Source of the DNA: Streptococcus penaeicida
GTDB taxonomy: Bacteria > Bacillota > Bacilli > Lactobacillales > Streptococcaceae
Direction of reading: 5' to 3'
Length of the DNA: 64,000 nucleotides
Assembly: GCF_002887775.1 (NCBI RefSeq)
Contig: NZ_LOCM01000015.1
Location: forward strand, 221,617-285,616
Shown here: piece by piece, positions 9,421 to 18,552 of the stretch
Numbering within the stretch: the first letter of the stretch is position 1
How the letters are laid out: each line of letters starts with the position of its first letter
Made by a program: the position numbers and the translations under genes
The notes under the pieces: generated by a model
The model's input: only the letters and a program-made list of their open reading frames with translations
What the model was told of the DNA's origin: nothing
Database searches by the model: none

Positions 9421-10629
9421 TTATAATTCAATATCACCGAACAAGTCAGCCATTGAGAAACCAGTTTGAGTTTCTGGTAATTCATAGTCACGTTTTTGTT
9501 CACGTTTTGGACGACGTGGACGTGATTGACGTTCGCTGTTGTTATTGTTTTCGCCTTCAGCTTGTGCTGGACGTTCTTCAAGAGCTTTGATTGAAAGTGA
9601 TACACGCTCATCAGCAGCATTAACTTCAAGAACTTTAACAGTAACTTCTTGACCTACAGAAAGTACATCTTTTGGATTTTCAACACGTTTGTGTGAGATT
9701 TGTGAAATGTGAACAAGTCCATCAATTCCAGGTAATACTTCAACAAAAGCACCAAAGTCAGTAAGACGTTTAACCTTACCTTCTACAACATCGCCTTGAG
9801 CAAGTTTTTGTTCAACGCCATCCCATGGTCCAGGGGTTGTAGCTTTAAGTGAAAGTGATACACGACCAGCTTCTTCGTCGATTGAAAGTACTTTAACTTC
9901 CACTTCTTCACCAACAGATACAACTGATTTAGGTGAAACGTTACGTTCGTGAGATAACTCAGTTACGTGAACAAGTCCGTCAACACCACCAAGGTCGATG
10001 AAAGCACCGAAGCTTGTTAAACGAGCAACTGTACCAGTTACAACTGAACCTTCAGAAAGTTTAGAGAAAACTTCTTCACGAGCTGCAGCTGAAGCTTCTT
10101 CAATCACTTCACGACGAGATAAGATGAAACGGTTTTCAGCAGCATCAACTTCTTTAATTTTTGCGTCAAATTCTTGACCAACAAATTTTTCAGTGTTGCG
10201 TACGAAACGAGTATCGATCATTGAAGCAGGGATAAATCCACGTAATCCTTCAAATTCAACTGAAAGGCCACCTTTAACAGCGCGAGTTCCTTTAACAGTA
10301 ACAACTTCACCTTCACGTCCAACAAGTTTGTCCCATGCTTTGCGAGCTTCTAAACGTTTTTTAGATACTAGGAAAGTAACTGTATCAGTATCTTTACCTA
10401 CTACTTGACGAAGAACAAGCACTTCAACTGTGTCGCCAGCTTTAACAAAATCGTTGATGTCAGCATCGCGATCATTTGTAAGTTCGCGAAGTGTTAACAC
10501 ACCTTCGACACCAGTTCCATCGATAACAACGTTTGCTTGACCGTTATCAACTGTTAAAACTTCCGCAGTGACTACATCACCAGGGTTTACTTCGCTAACA
10601 CTGTTTAGCAAATCTTCAAATTCATTCAT
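9421..10629 (-). CDS. rpsA: 30S ribosomal protein S1 homologue
   Basis: This 402-residue protein carries four S1 RNA-binding domains, at about residues 15-90, 105-170, 190-260 and 275-345. The last two hold the typical [21 protein letters not shown] and [22 protein letters not shown] strands (quoted in part). The C-terminal tail is polar and basic ([12 protein letters not shown]) and ends in an acidic DLFGDIEL. Streptococcal S1 homologues bind mRNA and help initiation, but have fewer domains than E. coli S1. I chose MNEFEDLLN as start because a GGAGG lies upstream of it, and the 16 extra in-frame codons before it are not conserved sequence. Confidence 0.95.
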   Translation of the reverse strand: MNEFEDLLNSVSEVNPGDVVTAEVLTVDNGQANVVIDGTGVEGVLTLRELTNDRDADINDFVKAGDTVEVLVLRQVVGKDTDTVTFLVSKKRLEARKAWDKLVGREGEVVTVKGTRAVKGGLSVEFEGLRGFIPASMIDTRFVRNTEKFVGQEFDAKIKEVDAAENRFILSRREVIEEASAAAREEVFSKLSEGSVVTGTVARLTSFGAFIDLGGVDGLVHVTELSHERNVSPKSVVSVGEEVEVKVLSIDEEAGRVSLSLKATTPGPWDGVEQKLAQGDVVEGKVKRLTDFGAFVEVLPGIDGLVHISQISHKRVENPKDVLSVGQEVTVKVLEVNAADERVSLSIKALEERPAQAEGENNNNSERQSRPRRPKREQKRDYELPETQTGFSMADLFGDIEL

Positions 10630-10752
10630 TCTAAAAAATCCTCCAACAAAAACTAGTCCCCTAGTTTTTGATAACAATATATTTTCTCAAGGTAACCCGC
10701 AACGACAACATGATTTATCTTTGACGGTCTCAGATAATTCTGATACCTCTGA

Positions 10753-10824
10753 CTGGGGTAGCTGGATTCGAACCAACGCATGAGGGAGTCAAAGTCCCTT
10801 GCCTTACCGCTTGGCTATACCCCA
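10753..10824 (-). tRNA. tRNA-Gln (TTG)
   Basis: The minus strand runs from TGGGGTATAGCC to TACCCCAG. The acceptor is TGGGGTA with TACCCCA and discriminator G. The anticodon loop CTTTGAC carries TTG (glutamine), and the T loop has GTTCGAATC. It follows tRNA-Tyr by five bases, so the two are likely co-transcribed. Confidence 0.96.
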
Positions 10825-10829
10825 AAAAA

Positions 10830-10910
10830 TGGAAAGAGAGGGATTCGAACCCCCGAACCCGAAGGAGCGGATTTACAGTCCGCCGCGTTTAGCCTCTTCG
10901 CTATCTTTCC
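10830..10910 (-). tRNA. tRNA-Tyr (GTA)
   Basis: An 81-base class II tRNA on the minus strand. The acceptor is GGAAAGA with TCTTTCC, the anticodon loop CTGTAAA gives GTA (tyrosine), and there is a long variable arm and GTTCGAATC. It is the first of a Tyr-Gln pair. Confidence 0.96.
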
Positions 10911-10970
10911 ATAACAACAAAAACTATTCTATCATAGTTTCAGTGCTCACGCAAGTGTTTTTGCCCTTTT

Positions 10971-11201
10971 TTAGTGATTCAAATTGTAGTTTTCAATGAT
11001 GTTTTCAACTGCTTGTTCCAATGTTTTAAAGAAACTTTCAGCGCTTCCATTTTTGATCACCACGAACTTGTCGTCAAGCTCAGCAATTTCACCAACTGTA
11101 CGTTTACCAATTTGTAATTGGTAGCCATCAACCATAGCATTTTCTAGTGAAACCTTTTGATCAATGATTTGAATCTCAATTTTTTTGTCTTTTTTACTCA
11201 T
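10971..11201 (-). CDS. DUF2969 family protein
   Basis: A 76-residue protein of the streptococcal/lactobacillar DUF2969 family, function unknown. A lysine-rich N-terminus (MSKKDKKIEIQI) leads to a single small alpha/beta domain with GKRTVGEIAELDDKFVVIKNG in the middle (quoted in part) and ESFFKTLEQAVENIIENYN as a C-terminal helix. The start at 11201 follows GAGGTG; an 18-codon in-frame extension upstream overlaps the ilvE terminator and is unlikely to be translated. It lies between ilvE and the tRNA pair in an order shared by many streptococci. Confidence 0.85.
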   Translation of the reverse strand: MSKKDKKIEIQIIDQKVSLENAMVDGYQLQIGKRTVGEIAELDDKFVVIKNGSAESFFKTLEQAVENIIENYNLNH

Positions 11202-11238
11202 TTCACACCTCACTTTTTCCATTTTACACGAAAAGAAA

Positions 11239-11260
11239 AAAGCTTGCAAGGGCAAGCTTT
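11239..11260 (-). terminator. Terminator of ilvE
   Basis: AAAGCTTGC pairs with GCAAGCTTT around a four-base loop, with TTTTTTC downstream on the minus strand, just after the ilvE stop. Confidence 0.87.
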
Positions 11261-11264
11261 CAAA

Positions 11265-12286
11265 TTAATCAACTTTGACAATCCAACCTTCTGGTGCTTC
11301 AATATCACCAAATTGAATCCCAACCAACTCATCATAAAGACGACGGGTTACAGGACCTACTTCTGTTTCACTGTAAAAGACATGGAGATTGTCGCGGTAT
11401 TGAATACCCCCAATAGGCGAGATAACTGCAGCAGTTCCACAAGCTCCAGCCTCTGTAAATCTGTCTAATGCAGTAACCGGGATATCGCCTTCAATCACGG
11501 TCATACCGAGTCTCTTTTCAGCAATCTCTAAAAGTGAATACTTAGTGATTGACGGAAGAATTGATGGACTAAGTGGAGTGATAAACTCGTTGTTAGCCGT
11601 TATTCCAAAGAAATTGCTGCGCCCACTTCTTCAATATTTGTATGAGTAGCTGGATCTAAGTAAATAACATCGGAGTAGCCACTTAACTTGGCTTTTTTAC
11701 CAGGTAAAAGTGAACCAGCATAGTTCCCGCCAACTTTGGCAGCACCTGTTCCATGCGGAGCTGCTCGATCATAGTCTTCAGAAACAATAAAATTAGTTGG
11801 CTTCAAACCACCCTTGAAATAAGCCCCAACAGGCATAGCAAAGATTGTGAAAATATATTCGTCGGCAGGTTTAACCCCGATGATATCACCAACCCCAATT
11901 AACAAAGGACGAAGATATAGGGTTGCTCCAGTGCCATAAGGTGGAACGTATTCTTCATTAGCTTTAACCACTTGTTTAGCTGCATCAATAAACTGTTCTG
12001 TAGATACTTGTGGCATTAAAAGACGGTCAGCAGTATCCTGCAAACGAGCCGCATTACGGTCAGGTCGGAATAATTGGATAGAGCCATCTTTAGTGCGATA
12101 TGCCTTCATACCTTCAAATGCTTGTTGACCATAATGTAAGGCAGGAGCTGCCTCAGATAAATGCAAAGTGGCATCTTCTGTTAATTGTCCCTGATCCCAT
12201 TTGCCATCCTTGAAGTAAGAAATATAACGGAATGGTAATTTATGGTATTCAAATCCTAAGTTTTCCCAATCAATATTAACTGTCAT
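11265..12286 (-). pseudogene. ilvE: Branched-chain aminotransferase, one frameshift
   Basis: IlvE transfers amino groups between glutamate and the keto acids of leucine, isoleucine and valine, using PLP. The region covers a complete 340-residue protein, but the frame breaks near 11614. The N-terminal part reads to IEEVGAAISLE and stops. Shifting frame there gives AANFFGITANNEFITPLSPS and continues without a break into VIEGDIPVTALDRF and the normal C-terminus. One A in a short run (GCAGCAATTTC instead of GCAGCAAATTTC) explains the shift. The PLP lysine region lies in the N-terminal part (GAAKVGGNYAGSLLPGKKAK). Everything else is intact, so either a very recent mutation or a consensus error is likely. 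Confidence 0.9.
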
Positions 12287-12380
12287 ATGAAGACCTCATT
12301 TCTACTTTTTATTATTGTACCCTATTTTGTTGAAAATGCAAGATTTTCTAATCTTTTTTAATTTTCAAAAAATAACTAAA

Positions 12381-12410
12381 AAACTAAAAAGGACTTAACC
12401 TTTCTAGTTT
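12381..12410 (-). terminator. Terminator of parC, overlapping the stop codon
   Basis: On the minus strand AAACTAGAAAGG pairs with CCTTTTTAGTTT around a six-base loop, followed by TTTAG and a T run. The 5' arm includes the parC stop codon. Confidence 0.78.
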
Positions 12411-14863
12411 AAATAGGCATCAAAAACTTCTTGGTCTGATATTGAGTCAGAAATAAAGCTGCCATTGCTTGTGCGATCAGCTAATGAATAGTCCGTCAAG
12501 TCAATTTGGTATTCTTGACCAGTTTTCGTGACAACAACTAATTGCTCTGTGTCTTGATGATCTTCTTCTGTTTCCGCGAACAAGTCAATTGTTGCACTTG
12601 TTGCTGGTCCATGAACAGCGCCAGCAAAGAAGACACGATGAGGTTTGGCTTTTAATTCTCTCAGTACCAATAAGCCCCGATTAGCACGGCTTGTTTGGGG
12701 AATGTCACTACTTGCTACACGTTTCAGGCTGCCGCGTTGAGTAAGAACAAAGAAACTGTCCGTACTTGCAAGAAAAGCAGCAGCTATGACATCTCCATTT
12801 TTAAGGTTCATGGCTTTAACCCCAGCTGATTTCAAACCTTGAAGGGGCACTTCTTCACAAGAAAAACGTAAGGCATAACCCTGATGGGAGATTAGCATAA
12901 TGTCCTCAAAGAAAATTGGATGGACGGTGACAATGCGGTCCTGATCATTCTTCAGCTTGGCATATTTCATGGATTTGGAACGATAGGTCCGCCATGGTGT
13001 CAACTCTGCTCGCTCAAAGCGCTTAATATGACCAAGTTGAGTTACTGAATAATAAGTCCCTTTAGTGAAATCGTCAACCAACTCAGCATAAAGAACGGTC
13101 TCGTCGTTAGTAAAGTTGGTAATGGTTTGAGATAGGTGTTCTCCGACTTCTTTCCATCGGATATCTTGCAATTCATGGATCGGACGGTAAATGACGTTAC
13201 CTAAATTGGTGAAAATCAGCAAGTGTTGGGTAGTCTTTGCATTAGCAAGGAAAATCAGACGGTCATCATCGCGTTTCCCAACTTCTTCAAGAGTTGAAGC
13301 ATTGAAAGAACGGGGACTAGTCCGTTTGATATAGCCACCTCTAGTAACAGAGACAAAGGTTTCTTCTTCCACAATAAGGCTAGCAGTATCAATTTCGATA
13401 GTTTGCGTTTCTTTTTGCAATTCGGAAAGACGTGGATTACCGAATTTCTTCTTAACATCTCGCAACTCACGCTTCATCACATTATACATGGTCGCTTCGT
13501 CACCAATAATCGCTGCCAAAGTCGTAATCAGATTTTGCAACTCATCTTCTTCATTTTGCAGTGTCACAATATCGGTATTGGTCAAACGATAGAGTTGCAA
13601 AGTTACAATTGCTTCTGCTTGTTCTTCGGTAAAAGCATAGCTAATTTTCAAGTTTTCCTTAGCATCCGCTTTGTTTTCAGATGCCCGAATCAAGGCAATA
13701 ACCTCATCAAGAATTGACAAGACACGGATCAAGCCTTCAACAATATGCAGGCGCTTCTCAGCTTTTGCTTTGTCAAATTTTGACCGTTCGATAATAATTG
13801 ACTTACGGTGAGCAATGTAAGAACTTAAAATCTTCTGAATACCAACTTGGTGAGGGGTAAAGTTGTCAATAGCAACCATATTGAAGTTGTAGTTGACTTG
13901 TAAATCGGTATATTTAAGCAAGTAGTTAAGAACAGTTTGTGTATCAGCATCTTTTTTAAGCTCAATGGCAATTCGCAAACCAGTTCTATCTGATTCATCC
14001 CGAACTTCAACTATACCAGGAACTTTATTATTGACCCGAACATCGTCAATCTTTTTAACCAAAACAGATTTGTTAATTTCATAAGGAATTTCAGTGACAA
14101 TAATTTGTTGCTTGCCACCCTTTAATTCTTCTATTTCTGTTTTAGAACGGACAACGACACGACCTTTACCCGTTTCGTATGCTTTACGAATCTCGTCTTG
14201 CCCTTGAATAATCCCACCAGTTGGGAAATCTGGACCAGGTAAGAATTCCATTAATTTATCCAATTTAGCATTAGGATGGTCAATCATATAAACAGTGGCA
14301 TCAATAACCTCTGCTAAGTTATGAGGCGGAATATCAGTTGCGTAACCAGCAGAAATACCCGTTGCCCCATTGACCAAAAGGTTTGGATAGGCAGCTGGTA
14401 AAACGGTTGGTTCTTTTTCGGTATCGTCAAAGTTCCAAGCAAAAGGAACCGTATTTTTTTCAATATCTTGTAAAAGATAGCCTGAAATTTCAGAAAGACG
14501 AGCTTCCGTATAACGCATTGCTGCAGGAGGGTCACCATCCATCGAACCATTATTACCATGCATTTCAACAAGAATTTCACGGTTTTTCCAGTCCTGACTC
14601 AAACGAACCATGGCATCATAAATAGAGGAATCTCCATGCGGATGGAAATTACCCATAATGTTACCGACAGATTTAGCCGATTTCCGGAAACCTTTATCAA
14701 AGGTATTACCGTCTTTATTCATGGAATAAAGAATACGGCGTTGAACAGGTTTCAAACCATCCCGAATATCGGGAAGAGCCCGCTCCTGAATAATGTATTT
14801 GGAGTATCGCCCAAAGCGTTCCCCCATAATGTCCTCAAGGGACATATTTTGAATATTACTCAT
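12404..14863 (-). CDS. parC: DNA topoisomerase IV subunit A
   Basis: ParC is the DNA-cleaving subunit of topoisomerase IV, which unlinks sister chromosomes. The 819-residue protein begins MSNIQNMSLEDIMGERFGRYS, as in other streptococci. The catalytic tyrosine is Tyr118 in AAMRYTEARL. The quinolone-determining region reads HPHGDSSIYDAMVR with Ser79 and Asp83 in the sensitive form. The C-terminal half forms the six-bladed beta-propeller that wraps DNA. A GTG 48 bases upstream opens the same frame, but the conserved N-terminus argues for 14863. No good Shine-Dalgarno precedes either start, while an extended -10 (TGGTATCTT) ends only four bases before this ATG. Confidence 0.96.
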   Translation of the reverse strand: MSNIQNMSLEDIMGERFGRYSKYIIQERALPDIRDGLKPVQRRILYSMNKDGNTFDKGFRKSAKSVGNIMGNFHPHGDSSIYDAMVRLSQDWKNREILVEMHGNNGSMDGDPPAAMRYTEARLSEISGYLLQDIEKNTVPFAWNFDDTEKEPTVLPAAYPNLLVNGATGISAGYATDIPPHNLAEVIDATVYMIDHPNAKLDKLMEFLPGPDFPTGGIIQGQDEIRKAYETGKGRVVVRSKTEIEELKGGKQQIIVTEIPYEINKSVLVKKIDDVRVNNKVPGIVEVRDESDRTGLRIAIELKKDADTQTVLNYLLKYTDLQVNYNFNMVAIDNFTPHQVGIQKILSSYIAHRKSIIIERSKFDKAKAEKRLHIVEGLIRVLSILDEVIALIRASENKADAKENLKISYAFTEEQAEAIVTLQLYRLTNTDIVTLQNEEDELQNLITTLAAIIGDEATMYNVMKRELRDVKKKFGNPRLSELQKETQTIEIDTASLIVEEETFVSVTRGGYIKRTSPRSFNASTLEEVGKRDDDRLIFLANAKTTQHLLIFTNLGNVIYRPIHELQDIRWKEVGEHLSQTITNFTNDETVLYAELVDDFTKGTYYSVTQLGHIKRFERAELTPWRTYRSKSMKYAKLKNDQDRIVTVHPIFFEDIMLISHQGYALRFSCEEVPLQGLKSAGVKAMNLKNGDVIAAAFLASTDSFFVLTQRGSLKRVASSDIPQTSRANRGLLVLRELKAKPHRVFFAGAVHGPATSATIDLFAETEEDHQDTEQLVVVTKTGQEYQIDLTDYSLADRTSNGSFISDSISDQEVFDAYLN

Positions 14864-15182
14864 ACTTAAGATACCAAGCCCGTAAAATGCAAAGTCAAAA
14901 TAGGAAATCACTAGAAAATCCTGATTTTCTAAGGGATTTATCTTTTTGACACAGCATTTAGGGCGGGTTCAGTTCCTTTCTATTTCTTTAAAAGGTCTTA
15001 TTTTTTATTGAAAAGATTTGTCATCCTCGTCTTTTTAATTTTTAGGACGAGGCTTGAAAGGGGTAACTGCCTTTTTCTTTTCAATATCTGGCTGACACAA
15101 AATATCAAGACAAACGCAAACAAGTGAGCTTGTCTGTATTTGCCTTGATGAAAGTCGATTATCCAATCATGAGACTGAAAGA
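14864..15182. other. Gene-free gap with two hairpins
   Basis: No credible gene is present. CCTCGTC and GACGAGG pair across a 14-base A/T loop near 15035-15062. ATCAAGACAAACGCAAACAAG pairs imperfectly with CTTGTCTGTATTTGCCTTGAT at 15104-15149, with several G-U pairs. Neither has a T run on the minus strand, so they may be a weak terminator for the DUF1232 gene or leader structure for parC. Confidence 0.5.
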
Positions 15183-15593
15183 TTATTTCATAACATTACG
15201 GGTTAATTTCCATTGACGGTAATCGTCAATGTCCTTATTAACCATCTTCCAGCAAGCCCCTACTACTAGGGCATCATCTAATTGACCAAGGAATGGAATC
15301 CAATCCGGAATCAGGTCAATTGGTGACAAGAAGTAAATAAGTGCACTGATAATGGCCAAGATTGTTCCTCGTGGCACACGTGTATAGTCCTTCTTCAGAT
15401 AAGAACGAACCATACTAATAAAAATTGGCAATAATTTTAATTCTTGTCGAATAAAAGGAATCCACTTAAGGCGTTTTTCCACTTTATCTAAGAAAGAATC
15501 CATCTTAGCATCGTCTTTTAATAAAGAGTCTGCTTTCTGATATCCTTTTTGCAACTCATCCATAGCTTGTTTTGAATTGATACGTTTTTTCAT
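15183..15593 (-). CDS. DUF1232 (YkvA-like) membrane protein
   Basis: A 136-residue protein. A lysine-rich soluble N-terminus (MKKRINSKQAMDELQKGYQK) leads to a DUF1232 domain at about residues 70-125. This holds RGTILAIISALIYFLSPIDLIPDWIPFLGQLDD, read here only as its parts ALIYFLSPIDLIPD and LGQLDDALVV. The domain has one or two membrane segments and the hallmark SPIDLIPD. Its molecular function is unknown. It lies between parE and parC on the same strand, a streptococcal arrangement, and has its own gap on each side. Confidence 0.85.
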   Translation of the reverse strand: MKKRINSKQAMDELQKGYQKADSLLKDDAKMDSFLDKVEKRLKWIPFIRQELKLLPIFISMVRSYLKKDYTRVPRGTILAIISALIYFLSPIDLIPDWIPFLGQLDDALVVGACWKMVNKDIDDYRQWKLTRNVMK

Positions 15594-15761
15594 TCTTTTT
15601 CCCTCGTTTTTTTTAATAGTTTCTCTAACTTAACGGTTCTAAGGTAAGCTTAGCTTACTTACCCTTATTTTATCATAAGTTGGAAATAATATTAAAAGAA
15701 AACTACGATGAAATAATAGCATGAAGAAATGACTTAAGGCTTACAGCTATGAAATGACTAT

Positions 15762-17714
15762 TTAATCAAAAACGGTATTCTCTTCCAAAGTAAATGTGAC
15801 GTTGTCTTCAATCCATTGGCGGCGAGGGGCAGCTTTATCCCCCATAAGGACAGATACGCGTCGCTCAGCACGCGCCAAATCATCTATGGTGACGCGAATC
15901 AAGGTTCTGGTTTCTGGATCCATGGTTGTTTCCCACAATTGATCGGCATTCATCTCACCCAGACCTTTATAGCGCTGAAGCATGGCACCTTTGCCAAACT
16001 CTTTGCGCAGATCATCCAATTCCCCATCGGTCCAAGCATATTTAACTTTTGCTGTTTTCCCTTTACCTTTAGACATTTTATAAAATGGCGGCAAGGCAAT
16101 ATAAACATGACCTTCTTCAACTAACGGTCTCATATAGCGATAAAAGAAAGTCAAAAGCAAGGTCTGGATGTGAGCCCCATCAGTATCGGCATCGGTCATG
16201 ATGATGACTTTATCGTAGTTGATATCCTCAATACTGAAGTCCGCACCTACACCCGCTCCAATAGTGTGAATCATGGTATTGATTTCCTCATTTTTGAGAA
16301 TATCAGCCATTTTGGCTTTTTCCGTGTTCAAAACCTTACCACGAAGGGGCAAAATTGCTTGGAATTTGCGGTCACGACCTTGTTTAGCAGAACCGCCGGC
16401 CGAATCTCCCTCGACTAAGTAAAGTTCATTTTTCTTTGGATTTTTGGATTGGGCTGGGGTTAATTTCCCAGAAAGCAGGCCTTTGTCCTTTTTATTTTTC
16501 TTACCGTTACGAGACTCATCCCGAGCCTTACGTGCGGCTTCGCGAGCGTCACGAGCTTTGATGGCTTTACGGACTAAATTCGTCGCTAATTCACCATTCT
16601 CAAGCATGAAGTAAGTTAATTTTTCAGACACAATGCCATCGACAATTGGACGAGCCAATGGGCTACCCAATTTGTCTTTAGTTTGCCCTTCAAACTGCAA
16701 GTGTTGCTCGGGAACAAGTATGGAAAGGACAGCTGACAGACCCTCTCGGTAGTCAGAACCTTCTAAGTTCTTGTCTTTTTCCTTAAGCAAATTGGTTTTG
16801 CGAGCATAATCATTCATGACTTTCGTGATGGCAGACTTCAAACCAGTTTCATGACTACCACCATCTTTAGTCCGAACATTGTTAACAAATGAGAGGATAT
16901 TATCAGAAAAACCATCATTGTATTGAAGGGCAACCTGAACTTGGAAATCCTGATCTTCACCTTCAACATAGATGACTGGTGTTAAGGTTTCTTTGTCTTC
17001 ATTAAGGTATGATACAAAATCCTGAACCCCATTTTCATAGTGGAATTCTTCTGTAATTGGTTCTTCTCCTCTGAGGTCTGTCAGTGTCATTTTGACATCT
17101 TTGAGAAGGAAGGCTGATTCTTTAAGCCGCTCTGCTATGGTATTAAATTTAAAATCAGTGGTTGAAAAGATACTAGCGTCAGGCATGAAGGAAACCGTTG
17201 TGCCGCTCTTACTCTTAGGAGCAGTCCCAATTTTCTTCAGTGTTGTTGCTGGTTTTCCACCGTTCTCAAAGCGCTGCTTATAAACCGCACCATCACGAGT
17301 AATTTCGACTTCTAACCATTCGGAAAGAGCATTTACAACGGAAGATCCAACCCCGTGCAACCCACCTGAGGTTTTGTAGCCCCCTTGTCCGAACTTACCT
17401 CCGGCATGGAGAACAGTGAAGATAACTTGAACAGTAGGTATGCCCATGGCGTGTTTACCAGTCGGCATCCCACGACCACTATCGGCAACAGTTACGGAAC
17501 CATCAGCATTAATAGTAACTTTAATTTCTGTACCAAAACCAGATAGTGCTTCATCGACTGCATTGTCGACAATTTCCCAAATCAGATGGTGTAGACCAGT
17601 GGCATCTGTTGAGCCGATGTACATCCCCGGGCGTTTACGTACGGCATCTAGGCCTTCTAGCACCTGAATGGCATCATCATTATAATTTGTTATGGATATT
17701 TCTTTTTTAGCCAA
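15762..17714 (-). CDS. parE: DNA topoisomerase IV subunit B
   Basis: ParE is the ATPase subunit of topoisomerase IV. The 650-residue protein has the GHKL ATP-binding domain with EIVDNAVDEALSG, DSGRGMPTG and GGLHGVGSSVVNAL in the first 130 residues, then the transducer. The TOPRIM domain follows with LVEGDSAGGSAKQGRDRKFQ and the Mg-binding DADTDGAHIQTL, and the C-terminus has QRYKGLGEMNADQLWETT. The quinolone region PLRGKVLNTEKAKMADILKN keeps the usual Asp. The start codon is TTG with GGAGG six bases upstream. It is divergent from plsY and upstream of the DUF1232 gene and parC. Confidence 0.97.
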   Translation of the reverse strand: MAKKEISITNYNDDAIQVLEGLDAVRKRPGMYIGSTDATGLHHLIWEIVDNAVDEALSGFGTEIKVTINADGSVTVADSGRGMPTGKHAMGIPTVQVIFTVLHAGGKFGQGGYKTSGGLHGVGSSVVNALSEWLEVEITRDGAVYKQRFENGGKPATTLKKIGTAPKSKSGTTVSFMPDASIFSTTDFKFNTIAERLKESAFLLKDVKMTLTDLRGEEPITEEFHYENGVQDFVSYLNEDKETLTPVIYVEGEDQDFQVQVALQYNDGFSDNILSFVNNVRTKDGGSHETGLKSAITKVMNDYARKTNLLKEKDKNLEGSDYREGLSAVLSILVPEQHLQFEGQTKDKLGSPLARPIVDGIVSEKLTYFMLENGELATNLVRKAIKARDAREAARKARDESRNGKKNKKDKGLLSGKLTPAQSKNPKKNELYLVEGDSAGGSAKQGRDRKFQAILPLRGKVLNTEKAKMADILKNEEINTMIHTIGAGVGADFSIEDINYDKVIIMTDADTDGAHIQTLLLTFFYRYMRPLVEEGHVYIALPPFYKMSKGKGKTAKVKYAWTDGELDDLRKEFGKGAMLQRYKGLGEMNADQLWETTMDPETRTLIRVTIDDLARAERRVSVLMGDKAAPRRQWIEDNVTFTLEENTVFD

Positions 17715-17808
17715 GAGTGTCCTCCAGATTTTTTCATCTTTATCATCTTACAAGTTTTTTAAGGATTTTGCAAAAAAATTTTTTATTTTCTTATTTTGGC
17801 GAGCTTCA

Positions 17809-17837
17809 ATTACAGCTTAAAGGCTTTATGGTATAAT
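17809..17837 (+). promoter_or_regulatory. Promoter of plsY placed for a leaderless mRNA
   Basis: ATTACA, a 17-base spacer and an extended -10 TGGTATAAT (TATAAT at 17832-17837). The plsY ATG is at 17845, so transcription would begin one base before it. There is no ribosome-binding sequence in between. Confidence 0.7.
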
Positions 17838-17844
17838 ATAAATT

Positions 17845-18483
17845 ATGAAAATATCATTATTAATCATCATCGCCTATTTACTAGGTTCCATCCCAACAGG
17901 ACTCTGGATTGGCCAGTATTTTTACAAAATTAACCTTAGAGAACATGGTTCTGGAAACACTGGTACTACCAATACGTTTCGCATTTTAGGAGTCAAAGCT
18001 GGACTAGCCACCTTAGCCGTTGATATCCTTAAAGGGACAGTCGCTACCCTCTTGCCATTAGCTCTTGGGGTCACAAGTATCTCTCCCATTATCTTTGGAT
18101 TTTTTGCGGTCTTAGGCCATACTTTCCCAGTCTTTGCTAAATTCAAAGGGGGCAAGGCCGTCGCAACTAGTGCAGGTGTCATTTTAGGATATTCACCGCT
18201 CTATGTCCTTTTCCTTGCTCTTTTCTTTGTGCTAATCCTCTACTTATTCAGTATGATTTCTTTAGCCAGCATCACCACAGCAATCCTGGCAGCCATTACA
18301 GTCTTGGTCTTTCCAAGAATGCATTTCCTGCTGGACAAACCAGACCCGGTACTCCTGCTCATTGTCATCTCCCTAGCCGCAATCATTATCTACCGGCATA
18401 AAGATAACATACAACGCGTCAAGGATAAATCGGAAAACTTGGTACCCTGGGGGCTTAACCTCAGCCATCAGAAAAAAGATTAA
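17845..18483 (+). CDS. plsY: Glycerol-3-phosphate acyltransferase PlsY
   Basis: PlsY transfers an acyl group from acyl-phosphate to glycerol-3-phosphate, the first step of phospholipid synthesis. The 212-residue membrane protein has five to six hydrophobic segments and the three family motifs: [10 protein letters not shown] near the N-terminus with [16 protein letters not shown], then [19 protein letters not shown], and [11 protein letters not shown] near the C-terminus. It is divergent from parE, as in other streptococci. The start matches the family and is preceded directly by a promoter rather than a Shine-Dalgarno sequence. Confidence 0.96.
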   Translation: MKISLLIIIAYLLGSIPTGLWIGQYFYKINLREHGSGNTGTTNTFRILGVKAGLATLAVDILKGTVATLLPLALGVTSISPIIFGFFAVLGHTFPVFAKFKGGKAVATSAGVILGYSPLYVLFLALFFVLILYLFSMISLASITTAILAAITVLVFPRMHFLLDKPDPVLLLIVISLAAIIIYRHKDNIQRVKDKSENLVPWGLNLSHQKKD

Positions 18484-18492
18484 AGCAAAAGC

Positions 18493-18522
18493 AATTCCCT
18501 TTCGCATGAAAGGGAATTTTTA
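18493..18522 (+). terminator. Terminator of plsY
   Basis: An 11-base perfect stem (AATTCCCTTTC with GAAAGGGAATT, loop GCAT) followed by T residues. Confidence 0.87.
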
Positions 18523-18552
18523 TATTTGTTGATTCTGCTAGCGCAGCTCATA

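Noticed and set aside
10722-10745. Hairpin after tRNA-Gln
   Set aside because: GGT.TCAGA/TCTGA.ACC pairs but no T run follows, so I do not call it a terminator.
14863-14911. GTG start 48 bases upstream in parC
   Set aside because: The added residues are not like ParC; family proteins begin MSNIQ. An AGGA at the GTG keeps a small doubt.
12404-17714. Quinolone-resistance substitutions in parC or parE
   Set aside because: Ser79 and Asp83 of ParC and the ParE region are in the sensitive form.
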